This document shows, in pieces, positions 35,229 through 43,478 of a stretch of 64,000 nucleotides of DNA; the first letter of the stretch is position 1, and each line of letters begins with the position of its first letter. The notes beneath the pieces were generated by a model that was not told the origin of the DNA, did no database searches, and saw only the letters and a list, made by a program, of their open reading frames with translations. The DNA comes from Nitrospirota bacterium (GTDB lineage: Bacteria; Nitrospirota; Thermodesulfovibrionia; UBA6902). A program made the translations under genes and the position numbers. The stretch is from assembly GCA_016207885.1 (NCBI GenBank), contig JACQZE010000016.1:1-64000 (forward strand). Reading direction: 5' to 3'.

Positions 35229-35340
35229 TCATCTTCTCCTCCTGATATCTTGATTCTCCATTAACACCTCCATGTTTTGTTTTTTCTCATTTTCTCCATC
35301 AGCACCTCCATGATCTGATTTTTAATTTTTTCTGCTCCAT
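35229..35340 (-). other. Chain of three overlapping micro-ORFs with tandem Shine-Dalgarno repeats
   Basis: On the minus strand three tiny frames follow one another: 35340-35299 (13 codons, ends KIRSWRC), 35299-35261 (12 codons, ends KNKTWRC) and 35261-35229 (10 codons, MENQDIRRRR). Each is preceded by GGAGGTG(C/T)T(G/A) and starts ATGGAG. Each stop overlaps the next start (TGATG, TAATG, ATGA), and the last runs into the ATG at 35232 of the DUF11 gene frame. The Shine-Dalgarno of each unit is read as the Trp-Arg-Cys codons of the one before. It could be a re-initiation leader or a product of tandem duplication. No expression can be inferred. Confidence 0.45.
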
Positions 35341-35373
35341 CAGCACCTCCGTATTTGTTGTTTATGATCTTGC

Positions 35374-35871
35374 CTATTCAAGTTCTGCTTTAAACTCTAC
35401 CTTTCCTTTTTCACCGGGCTGAAGAGAGTTCTTCAGTGCCCAGCGGATATCTGTATATTCAGAAGCTTCAGCTTTTCTCTCTTTTCCGTCTTCGCCGATG
35501 ATTTTCAGTTTTTCGGGGAGATGGTAGGTTTTGCCTCTGTCAACAGAGAATGTGATATCTGCGCCTTTGCCTGACGCGCTGCCTTCCTTGTAGAACATGT
35601 GCTCAGGCACAGGGTCTACGATGACGAAATTATCAACAGATTTCCCGCTTATGTTCTCGTAGGTTATTGTGAAGATGACTTCTTCACCTGGAATGATCTT
35701 TGCAGCCGGGACGCGCACTATCTCTTTCTCGCCCTTTGCATTTACAATCGTCTTTTCCATCTCCGCGATATTATTGAGCAGGATATGTTCTTTTTCCGCT
35801 GAAAATGCAGGGCTGTGAAACAAGACGGCGATGAGCAGAATTGATATTGAAGACAGTACAGATCTTTTCAT
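35374..35871 (-). CDS. Small secreted DUF11-like protein
   Basis: 165 residues with a signal peptide (MKRSVLSSISILLIAVLFHS) and one DUF11-like domain: PGEEVIFTITYENISGKSVDNFVIVDPVPEHMF, ending in WALKNSLQPGEKGKVEFKAELE. AGGAGG lies before the ATG. It is the single-module member of the five-gene DUF11 cluster, 15 bp after the upstream paralogue and followed by the micro-ORF chain. Confidence 0.75.
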   Translation of the reverse strand: MKRSVLSSISILLIAVLFHSPAFSAEKEHILLNNIAEMEKTIVNAKGEKEIVRVPAAKIIPGEEVIFTITYENISGKSVDNFVIVDPVPEHMFYKEGSASGKGADITFSVDRGKTYHLPEKLKIIGEDGKERKAEASEYTDIRWALKNSLQPGEKGKVEFKAELE

Positions 35872-35886
35872 TTTCTCCCTCCTGAA

Positions 35887-36957
35887 TTAATTTATTGTTG
35901 CCTTAAATGTAATAGTATGAGCCGGTGAAGCGGATGTAAGGTTTCCAAGCCCCACTGTGACAGTCCCCGGTGTCGAGGCATCCACATCGCCTGCGTCAGC
36001 GTCAGAGACATCAGTGAGAACAACTGCATCGAGCATGAGCGTGCCTGGATTGTATGTAGTATTTGCAGGGACAGGGTCTGTTATCACAACGTTCAGCGCG
36101 GTCTCCGAGCCTGACACGGTAACGCTGATAGTGTAGGTCAGGACGGCGCCTGTTACCGGTTCTGCGCCGCCTGACGGATCAAGGATGCTGACGGACTTTA
36201 CTGAGGACACAACGGCGCCTGCGACAATGAAAGAGTCTGTGTCGGAATCTCTGCCGTCGTTGTTATTGTCAGTATCTCCGGTGCCGTCTGCAAATACATC
36301 ATCAATGATCTCAGGAATGTCTATGCTACCGTTGTCGTCAGTTATAGCCGCGCCCGGTGCGCCTTCGCTCTCTCTGACCTGAGCGGTAAGGATGATGGCT
36401 GCGATATCCCCCTCAACCTGTGCCAATGGGATATCGCCTCTTACCCATACCCGCACGGTACTGCCGGCAGCGAGGTTGTTGATGTAGTCCGCAGTGTCAC
36501 CAGCATTGCAGATGCCGTCGCCGTCATCAACAACCGCTGTCAGTCCTGCTGTCACATTGAAGTTGTCAGTACCTCCGAACGGGTCAGAGCCTCCTGCCTG
36601 GTTTGAGAGAGTGAGTATGAAATCCTGCAGAGCATTGCCCTCGTTGGTCACGTTAAAGCCGAGGCACTTATACGCAGCCCCCTGGTCTCCCGGCGCCGCA
36701 ACAGTTCTTGTTCCATTTGCCTCTGAGACATTGACATCTAATTTTCTGTCAACAAGGAAGTTGACGGGCGCGGCCTCCACCATGGGTTGAGGTGTGCCTG
36801 ATATGTTGTAATTGGCTTTAGCTATGTTGCTTATTACGGTTCCTGCAGGAGTCGCAGCGGCGTGAACCAATCCTGATGTAATGAAAAGAGAGAGCAGGAT
36901 GAAGAAATAGAGCGCAATTTCTTTGAGTTGTCTATTTTCTTTAGACATAATGACCAA
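35887..36957 (-). CDS. Secreted DUF11-type protein
   Basis: 356 residues (or 353 from the ATG at 36948) with a signal peptide ending near VHA and a mature N-terminus ATPAGTVISNIAKANYNISG. This matches the paralogue at 33970-35172 through CLGFNVTNEGNA, DPFGGTDNFNV and the acidic DDNGSIDIPEIIDDVFADG stretch, which resembles calcium-binding loops. A DUF11 module closes the protein (VVITDPVPANTTYNPGTL). It is the first gene of the DUF11 cluster. No good Shine-Dalgarno is visible at either start. Confidence 0.75.
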   Translation of the reverse strand: MVIMSKENRQLKEIALYFFILLSLFITSGLVHAAATPAGTVISNIAKANYNISGTPQPMVEAAPVNFLVDRKLDVNVSEANGTRTVAAPGDQGAAYKCLGFNVTNEGNALQDFILTLSNQAGGSDPFGGTDNFNVTAGLTAVVDDGDGICNAGDTADYINNLAAGSTVRVWVRGDIPLAQVEGDIAAIILTAQVRESEGAPGAAITDDNGSIDIPEIIDDVFADGTGDTDNNNDGRDSDTDSFIVAGAVVSSVKSVSILDPSGGAEPVTGAVLTYTISVTVSGSETALNVVITDPVPANTTYNPGTLMLDAVVLTDVSDADAGDVDASTPGTVTVGLGNLTSASPAHTITFKATIN

Positions 36958-37055
36958 TTGAATAATAATATAAATATAATAGCAATAGACATATAAATTT
37001 ATCTATATATTATGCCGGAGGAATATGCATCTGAGCGCAGATATTCAGTTATGGC

Positions 37056-39563
37056 TTACTTCATGTTGTCAAATAATAAGGCCACTCTTTCCCTGTCTGC
37101 TAAAAATAATTCAGCATCAGCGGCGCTCAAAGGTTTTGAAAGAAGGAATCCCTGTATATACTCACAGTTAAGTCTTTTTATCTTGACGAACTGTTCACTT
37201 GTCTCTACACCTTCAGCCACAACATGGAGGTCAAGGTTTTGTGCCAGTGTTATGATCGCCTTCAGGATCTCAAGCTTTTCATCTTTCGTGCCGATCTTGG
37301 CGATGAAAGACCTGTCTATCTTCAGGCCGTCAAACGGGAAATTGTGCAGATAGCTCAGTGATGAGTAACCTGTGCCGAAATCATCTACCTGCAGCATTAC
37401 GCCCATCTCTTTCAGCTGCTGCAACAGGGGCGCGGTCAATTCCGCATTTTCCATCAGCAGCGTTTCCGTTATCTCCAGCGTCAGGTTCTTTGGTTCTATC
37501 CCGGTCTTTTGTATGACAAGTTTTACCTGGTTGATAAGGTCGGGGAGAAACTGCTTGCTTGAGATATTGACATTCATCTTCAGCGGGATATCAAAACGGA
37601 ACCTGTTGTTCCATTCACATATCTGCCTGCATGCTTCATTAAGCACCCATTTCCCGATAGGCACTATCATCCCTGTCTCTTCTGACAACGGGATAAATTC
37701 TGACGGCTGCACCATTCCCATTTCCGGATGATCCCAGCGGATAAGCGCTTCAAAACCGCATATCCTGTTGTCCTTAAGAGAGATGAACGGCTGGTAGAAG
37801 ACCTTGAATTCTTTATTGACAATAGCTCTCCGCATGTCATTTTCCATCTTCATGGAGGTTATGACATCTTTGTACATTATCTCGTTAAATATCTCATAGC
37901 GGTTTCTGCCGTTTGCCTTTGCGTGATACATCGCTATGTCCGCATTGCGGAGGAGATTGTCAGGGTTGTTAGAGTTTGGATAACTGAATGCGATCCCGAT
38001 ACTCAGGGTTATGAAGACCTCATGCCCCGCGAGTTTCAAAGGCTGAAGCAGAGCGTTCTGCACGCGTTTTATCAGCGCTGTTACATCATTCGTATCTGTT
38101 ATCTCTTCAAGGAGTATCGCGAATTCATCCCCTCCGAAACGCGCGACTGTATCACTCGGCCTGAGGCATTCAATAAAACACTGGCTGGCCTTGATAAGCA
38201 GCTGGTCTCCCGCCATATGCCCGAGGCTGTCATTTATCACCTTGAACCGGTCCAGGTCTATGAAAAGCACCGCAAATAGTTTTTCATTTTTCCGGGTCTT
38301 GCGCTTTATCGCGTGTGAAAGGCGGTCCATAAAGAGCGCGCGGTTCGGAAGGCTTGTCAGGGAATCATGAAAAGCGTCATGGGTCAGCTGTTCTTCAATT
38401 ACTTTTCGTTCTGTGATATCCGTCTGGGAACCTGCCATACGGTATGCCTTGCCTGACTCATCCCTTACGGCAAGCCCTCTGGTAAGCATCCACCGGTATG
38501 TCCCGTCTTTATGGCGCATGCGCTGCTCATTCTGGAACTGCGGTGTAAGGCCTTCAATATGCGCCTTGAGTCCTGTCTCAACCTGGATGATGTCATTAGG
38601 GTGTGTGTGCTTGCCCCATTCTTCAAAACTATCCTTGATCTCATCGTCATTATAGCCGAGCATCGCTTTCCAGCGGGGAGAATAGTATATTTTGTTGGAG
38701 ATAAGGTCCCAGTCCCATAAGCCGTCATTGGCGCCCTGCGCCGCAAGCATATATCTTTCTTCGCTTTCCCTGAGCCTGTCCTCGGTCCTTATGCGCTCAG
38801 TGATCTCTTTATTGAGTTCATCATAGCTTTCCTTGAGCCCTTTGCTCATTATGTTGAAATTCTCGGCAAGCTCGCCGAATTCAGTTCTGTCATGATGTTT
38901 TATTGTGGCGCCTATATCCCCTGAGGCGATGTTTCTTGTTGCGGAAAGGAGCTTGCTGACAGGCATTGTGATGAATCTTGTCAGTCTGAAGGCTACGATA
39001 ATGCTGAAGAAGAGGGTTGCCAGTATTGTTGTTATCAGCACACTTTGTATTTGATTGATCTTTTTAGTGCTGTTGGTTGTCAATGCCTCAAGCCTGACGC
39101 TTGCCTTCCTTGACATATCCATAAGCGCGGCAAGTATATCATCTCCCGTGGAGATCGAGTTTTGTTTGTATTTGTCAATTCTATCGGTTGTGGCGCTTCC
39201 TGTAATGAAGTAGCTGATCTGGTTCTCATAATCTTTTACAAGGGACTGAATGCGCATTATCTGGCTGTTTATGTATGGCTTATGGTGGCATGAGAAGCAT
39301 TCACTGACTTTTTCGTTAAGCGACATTACATCAGCCGCCATCCTGTTCAGGTCTTTGGTGTTGGAAGTGTTGAATTTGTATATATTTGACTGGACAGACT
39401 GGAGGTTTATAAGGAGGTCCCTTCTCAGGTCCCCGACCTGGTGCAGCTTGATAATATTGCTGACATCCGACGCGCTGTCGGAGATGTAAAACATTGAGAC
39501 CGCGGCGCCTGCGAAGAAGATCATGAAAAGGGTGATAAGGGAGAGGATGATCTTCTTTGTCAT
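37056..39563 (-). CDS. Haem-binding PAS-GGDEF-EAL c-di-GMP enzyme
   Basis: 835 residues. A first membrane helix (4-28) leads to a periplasmic region with a c-type haem motif CFSCH (about residue 90), then a second helix (about 170-195), HAMP, PAS/PAC (about 265-390), GGDEF (about 405-560) and EAL (about 580-825). The cyclase motif GGDEF is intact, and so are the phosphodiesterase motifs EALIRW and DDFGTGYSS, so both activities are possible. A periplasmic haem suggests redox or gas sensing. The ATG overlaps the stop of the PhnD-like gene (ATGA), which suggests a sensor pair. Confidence 0.88.
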   Translation of the reverse strand: MTKKIILSLITLFMIFFAGAAVSMFYISDSASDVSNIIKLHQVGDLRRDLLINLQSVQSNIYKFNTSNTKDLNRMAADVMSLNEKVSECFSCHHKPYINSQIMRIQSLVKDYENQISYFITGSATTDRIDKYKQNSISTGDDILAALMDMSRKASVRLEALTTNSTKKINQIQSVLITTILATLFFSIIVAFRLTRFITMPVSKLLSATRNIASGDIGATIKHHDRTEFGELAENFNIMSKGLKESYDELNKEITERIRTEDRLRESEERYMLAAQGANDGLWDWDLISNKIYYSPRWKAMLGYNDDEIKDSFEEWGKHTHPNDIIQVETGLKAHIEGLTPQFQNEQRMRHKDGTYRWMLTRGLAVRDESGKAYRMAGSQTDITERKVIEEQLTHDAFHDSLTSLPNRALFMDRLSHAIKRKTRKNEKLFAVLFIDLDRFKVINDSLGHMAGDQLLIKASQCFIECLRPSDTVARFGGDEFAILLEEITDTNDVTALIKRVQNALLQPLKLAGHEVFITLSIGIAFSYPNSNNPDNLLRNADIAMYHAKANGRNRYEIFNEIMYKDVITSMKMENDMRRAIVNKEFKVFYQPFISLKDNRICGFEALIRWDHPEMGMVQPSEFIPLSEETGMIVPIGKWVLNEACRQICEWNNRFRFDIPLKMNVNISSKQFLPDLINQVKLVIQKTGIEPKNLTLEITETLLMENAELTAPLLQQLKEMGVMLQVDDFGTGYSSLSYLHNFPFDGLKIDRSFIAKIGTKDEKLEILKAIITLAQNLDLHVVAEGVETSEQFVKIKRLNCEYIQGFLLSKPLSAADAELFLADRERVALLFDNMK

Positions 39564-40432
39564 TTGTTCCTGTAGTTATAAGTTCCGAGATCAATGCCAG
39601 CTTTTTTTACCATATCGAATACAGGCAGATAATCTTCCTTTGTGGTGATGATAAACTCTTTGGCACCGAACTTTTCCAGTACCGCCATTCCATCAGGGTC
39701 TTTGCTCATGCCGAGCAGCGCGGACTGAAGTTTTTTTATTATGGATTTGGCAATGTTGCTTTTCAGGCCGAGCCCGTTTGAGGGCACAAACGGCGACTTC
39801 GCAAGAATAACGAGGTCATTTTTAACTGATGGATCTTCCTTTGCAAGCATGTCAAATATCGTGTTTTTGGCGCATCCCACGGATGCCTCTTTATTGAGTA
39901 CGGCATATATGGCTGCGTCGTGGCTGCCTGCAAAAAAGTATTCTTTAAAGTAGTTGTCGATGTTGGTCACGCCGTTCTCCCTGAAATAGGCCATGGGGAA
40001 TATGTACCCTGCGGTTGTTGCTTTGTCTACAAACGCAATAACTGAATTTTTCATTCGGGCGATACTGTCGATCCTGCTGTCTTTATGCACAAAGATATAT
40101 CCCTGATAAGAGGAGTTTCCGTCAGGGTTTACCGGCCTGGCTATCGGCTGTATGTTCAGTTTTTGAATTGCCATAGCGCCTGTAAAGCTGCCCCAGAAGG
40201 CGCCGTCAAGGTTCATGCTATTAAAATTGTCAATGATATTCCCGTATCTTGAAAGAATTATAAAATTAATTTTTATCCCGGTTTTGCTCTCAATGTATTT
40301 CCCCAGAGGTTCATACTTTTTGATCTGTTTAAATACATTCTGCTCGGGGATAAGCCCTATATTCAATTCTTCAGCAGCCGGAGATTGTGCGGAAAAAATC
40401 AATACCGCTATTAAAGCGAGGATAACGCGCAT
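39560..40432 (-). CDS. PhnD-like periplasmic binding protein
   Basis: 290 residues with a signal peptide (ALIAVLIFSAQSPAA) and the PhnD/phosphonate-type binding fold: NIGLIPEQNVFKQIKKYEPLGKYIESKTG, YQGYIFVHKDSRIDSIARMKN and ASVGCAKNTIFDM. No ABC permease or ATPase gene is adjacent. It instead overlaps a membrane GGDEF/EAL gene by 4 bases, so it may present a ligand to the periplasmic domain of that enzyme. The ligand is unknown. GAGGTG precedes the ATG. Confidence 0.8.
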   Translation of the reverse strand: MRVILALIAVLIFSAQSPAAEELNIGLIPEQNVFKQIKKYEPLGKYIESKTGIKINFIILSRYGNIIDNFNSMNLDGAFWGSFTGAMAIQKLNIQPIARPVNPDGNSSYQGYIFVHKDSRIDSIARMKNSVIAFVDKATTAGYIFPMAYFRENGVTNIDNYFKEYFFAGSHDAAIYAVLNKEASVGCAKNTIFDMLAKEDPSVKNDLVILAKSPFVPSNGLGLKSNIAKSIIKKLQSALLGMSKDPDGMAVLEKFGAKEFIITTKEDYLPVFDMVKKAGIDLGTYNYRNK

Positions 40433-40592
40433 GAATAGCCACCTCTTTAACTATGAATTTTCTATTTGTATTTAATATATCAAATACAAATTATTTTAAC
40501 ATTAAAGATAAGCAGCAGAATTAAGGAGATTATAAAAAGTGGGGGGACATTAATGAAAGTATAAAGCGTATAACTATTTTGCTACATGCTGG

Positions 40593-40913
40593 TCATCGGC
40601 AGATCATATTAGTATTATCTTCGGCTTTCAGGTGCTCCATTCCGATCCTTAATAAGAAACCATGCACAGGGTCGTTGAATTCTTTTTTCCACCTGACTTC
40701 ACATGGAAAACATACCGTATCCTGATAAAAGACCTTGAATTCAACCTTGATAATATCGCCGATCTCAAGAGGTTTCAGGCCTTCGATAGAAGCACAGCTT
40801 ACGCCCAAACCGCCGTCTGAGAAGTTCTCTATGACCCCGTTAACGATAGTGTCGTCATAGATAATTTTGGTATCCATGTTGATATCGTATCTTTCTGTTC
40901 GTCTTCTTTCCAT
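40593..40913 (-). CDS. PilZ-domain c-di-GMP receptor
   Basis: 106 residues made almost wholly of a PilZ domain. RRRTER supplies the N-terminal Arg-rich c-di-GMP loop, and NFSDGGLGV stands for the usual D/NxSxxG strand. A closing IGMEHL strand is present. It may respond to c-di-GMP made or degraded by the enzyme at 37056-39563, but the target is unknown. The 160-bp gap before the PhnD-like gene shows nothing recognisable. Confidence 0.82.
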   Translation of the reverse strand: MERRRTERYDINMDTKIIYDDTIVNGVIENFSDGGLGVSCASIEGLKPLEIGDIIKVEFKVFYQDTVCFPCEVRWKKEFNDPVHGFLLRIGMEHLKAEDNTNMICR

Positions 40914-41081
40914 AATTTATCCTGTAATCTTACGGCTACATTATATACAATCGAAGACAATTTTGTAAAATGCGGGATTATAATTTTTTCATATAAGAAC
41001 TGAAACGATGCGGCACATGCGATCATTGGTTTTTCAGGTTAGACGAACAGGTAAGTACAAGGGAATGGATCCCCCTGAAAA

Positions 41082-41882
41082 TCATTTAAAACTTTCTTTA
41101 TCAGAAGGGAACGTACTGTTTTCAACATCTGTTTTGAAACCTTTTACTGCTGTCAATACATCATTTTTAATATTCGCGTATCTCTTTACGAATTTCGGCG
41201 TAAATCTTTCAAACAGGCCTATCACATCATGAAGTACCAAAACCTGTCCGTCGCAGTAAGCCCCTGCGCCTATCCCGATGGTAGGTATTGAGAGCCTTTC
41301 AGTGATCTTTTTTGCGAGCTCCATCGGTATGGCTTCAAGCAGTAACGAAAACGCGCCTGCGTCTTCAGCAATGACAGCCTCCTCAATAAGCTTTGCCGCT
41401 GCCTCTTCGGTCTTGCCCTGCACCTTATATCCGCCCATTCTGTGAATTGACTGTGGTGTAAGCCCTATGTGCGCCATCACCGGGATATCAGACCTTGTCA
41501 TCGCTTTTATGCGGTCTGCAACCTCAGCTCCTCCCTCTATCTTGACCGCAGTGGCGCCGGCTTCTTTGAGAAATCTTCCGGCGTTTCTTACCGCGTCCTC
41601 AACAGATGCCTGATATGACATGAAAGGCATGTCTCCAATGACCATCGAATGTTTTGATGCCCTGGATACCATCTTTGTGTGGTATATCATTTCATCCATT
41701 GTCACAGGCAGCGTATTATCAAGGCCCTGCACCACCATGCCCAGTGAGTCTCCGACAAGGATCATATCTATGCCTGCCTCGTCAAGGATCCGGGCAAAAG
41801 GGAAGTCATAGGCGGTAAGCATTGTGATCTTACTGCCGCTGCTTTTTTTATTAATGATATCCCTTATCGTAATTGATGGCAT
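41082..41882 (-). CDS. panB: Ketopantoate hydroxymethyltransferase PanB
   Basis: 266 residues, the family length. [32 protein letters not shown] and AVKIEGG supply the metal and substrate site, and [11 protein letters not shown] with [17 protein letters not shown] are conserved. PanB adds a formaldehyde unit from methylene-THF to ketoisovalerate, the first step to pantothenate and CoA, and so draws on the folate pool of the neighbouring pathway. The gene is 17 bp after the FKBP gene on the same strand. Confidence 0.96.
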   Translation of the reverse strand: MPSITIRDIINKKSSGSKITMLTAYDFPFARILDEAGIDMILVGDSLGMVVQGLDNTLPVTMDEMIYHTKMVSRASKHSMVIGDMPFMSYQASVEDAVRNAGRFLKEAGATAVKIEGGAEVADRIKAMTRSDIPVMAHIGLTPQSIHRMGGYKVQGKTEEAAAKLIEEAVIAEDAGAFSLLLEAIPMELAKKITERLSIPTIGIGAGAYCDGQVLVLHDVIGLFERFTPKFVKRYANIKNDVLTAVKGFKTDVENSTFPSDKESFK

Positions 41883-41899
41883 GGTATTGATCTTTTATG

Positions 41900-42331
41900 C
41901 TACTCAGTAATAATTTCGACCAGCTCCAGGTCGAATGTGAGGTCTTTGCCTGCAAGAGGATGATTTGCATCCATCGTAAATCCATTTACGGTTTTTCCGA
42001 TCACTGTTGCCATGACAGGCATCCCGTCAGCCCTGTGGAGCTTTACGGTCTGCCCGATCGCCGGATCGAACTGTTCGGGTGCTTTGCTCTTGTCAAATTC
42101 AAAGATCATCGCTTCATTCCGCGGGCCGTAAGCATCTGCAAATGGTATATTGATAGTCTTTGACTCGCCAACCTTCATACCGGTCACGCCCTTATCAAAC
42201 CCGGGGATGACATGTTTGTCTCCAAGGGTGAACTCTAAAGGATGAGTTTCACGCGAGGACTCTATCACCTCGTTATTTATATCTTTTAATGTGTAGTGAA
42301 CTTTAACTTTATCGCCGCTTTTTGCAATCAT
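41900..42331 (-). CDS. SlyD-type FKBP peptidyl-prolyl isomerase
   Basis: 143 residues with the split FKBP domain and inserted flap: VKVHYTLKDINNEVIESS, FTLGDKHVIPGFDKGVTGMKVGE, then NHPLAGKDLTFDLELVEI. The His-rich metal-binding tail of E. coli SlyD is absent. It should be a cytoplasmic chaperone/isomerase. SlyD relatives also help nickel enzyme maturation, but without the metal tail that is only a thought here. Confidence 0.9.
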   Translation of the reverse strand: MIAKSGDKVKVHYTLKDINNEVIESSRETHPLEFTLGDKHVIPGFDKGVTGMKVGESKTINIPFADAYGPRNEAMIFEFDKSKAPEQFDPAIGQTVKLHRADGMPVMATVIGKTVNGFTMDANHPLAGKDLTFDLELVEIITE

Positions 42332-42393
42332 TGTTCATATTCTCCTGATTCAGATTATTTTTTGTACTTGATTATAACACAGACAAATCTATG

Positions 42394-43230
42394 CTATGTC
42401 TTACTGTTGGATCTTATTAAATATATTACAGCGCCGCACATCATCATAGTCAGGCATAGCGCCTGCCCCATGCTCAGCGGGCCGAGGATAAATCCGAGCT
42501 GCGGATCGGGCTGCCTGAAGAATTCTATAACAAATCTCACAAGCCCGTAACCTATTAAATAAAGCGATAGAAGAAATCCATTGAACCGGCTATGCTTGCG
42601 TACGCTCCATAGAATGATAAAGAGGATTATGCCCTCAAAAAATGCTTCATACAGCTGTGACGGATGCCTGAGCATACTTTCTGGATCAAATGGAAAGTAC
42701 ATGCCCCACGATACAGATGTTTCTCTGCCGTAGAGTTCTCCGTTGATGAAGTTGCCGATCCTTCCGAATGTGTAGCCGAGAGGCGCAACAGGCGCGAAGA
42801 GGTCGGTAAAATACCAGAAATCTATCTTCCTTTTTCTGCAGAAGAGGAGGGCGGCTGTTAAGAGGCCTGCCAGTCCTCCGTGGTATGACATGCCTGCAAG
42901 CCCTGTAAAGCGTATCCCGTCATTAAAACTGAACGGCAGAAATATCTCAAGAGGGTTTGAGATATAGTAGCTTAAGTTGTAAAACAGGACATACCCGATC
43001 CTTCCGCCAAGCATTATCCCCAGGATCATCCAGACAAAGGCGTCCTGTATCGTCTCTTTTGTAAAACTGTAGCCTTCACCTTTTACCCTCTTCATGACGA
43101 GGAGATAGGCTATGGCAAACGCTACGATATACATCATCCCGTAATAGCGGATCTGAAACTGTCCTATCTCTATGATGTTAGGGTTGATGTGTTCCGGGAT
43201 ATGCTGCCAGAAGTTAGTGAAGTTGTTCAT
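42394..43230 (-). CDS. lgt: Prolipoprotein diacylglyceryl transferase Lgt
   Basis: 278 residues from the ATG at 43230; a TTG three codons earlier is also open. About seven hydrophobic segments surround the Lgt signature GRIGNFINGELYGR, with SYHGGLAG and RHPSQLYEA also conserved. The enzyme attaches diacylglycerol to the lipobox Cys of lipoproteins such as those at 4377 and 43479. Confidence 0.95.
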   Translation of the reverse strand: MNNFTNFWQHIPEHINPNIIEIGQFQIRYYGMMYIVAFAIAYLLVMKRVKGEGYSFTKETIQDAFVWMILGIMLGGRIGYVLFYNLSYYISNPLEIFLPFSFNDGIRFTGLAGMSYHGGLAGLLTAALLFCRKRKIDFWYFTDLFAPVAPLGYTFGRIGNFINGELYGRETSVSWGMYFPFDPESMLRHPSQLYEAFFEGIILFIILWSVRKHSRFNGFLLSLYLIGYGLVRFVIEFFRQPDPQLGFILGPLSMGQALCLTMMMCGAVIYLIRSNSKT

Positions 43231-43247
43231 GATTTCCAATTTGTTCT

Positions 43248-43270
43248 GTCATTCCGGCTTGTCCGGAATC
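43248..43270. repeat. Dispersed 23-bp hairpin repeat, copy 2
   Basis: Arms ATTCCGG/CCGGAAT around CTTGT, in the opposite orientation to the copies at 8806 and 45187. The arms carry a coupled T-to-C and A-to-G difference that keeps pairing. It lies 17 bp upstream of lgt, in the divergent gap before 43479. Confidence 0.8.
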
Positions 43271-43371
43271 TCTTGAATAAAGTCTTTGAATTAAAAGTCA
43301 CGCGCCTATTTTACGCAATAAGAGGCACGGGTTACAAATAAGAAAAATCTAATTAAGTTTTGACGTCATGT

Positions 43372-43406
43372 TCCCCCTCTTAAGGGTAAGAGGGGGTGAG
43401 GGGGCG
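43372..43406. repeat. C-tract/G-tract palindrome, intergenic copy
   Basis: CCCCCTCTT and AAGAGGGGG flank a short AAGGGT loop, followed by TGAGGGGG. The same kind of element lies inside coding sequence at 59380-59421 and 63015-63059. Confidence 0.7.
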
Positions 43407-43450
43407 TTATGAGTTTTAAAATAATTATGTTGCAAGGTGATGGCATGAGC

Positions 43451-43456
43451 TATAAT
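43451..43456 (+). promoter_or_regulatory. Probable -10 box of the propeller lipoprotein gene
   Basis: TATAAT, 22 bases before the ATG at 43479, followed by AGGAAGGAGG as a strong ribosome binding site. The -35 region is weak (TTGCAA with a 15-bp spacer). Confidence 0.35.
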
Positions 43457-43478
43457 ATGCAGCAAGGAAGGAGGTAAT

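Noticed and set aside
35229-35340. The regularly spaced repeats as a CRISPR array
   Set aside because: Only three units, with repeat cores under 20 bases that contain ribosome sites and starts, no cas genes, and spacers that are parts of overlapping frames.
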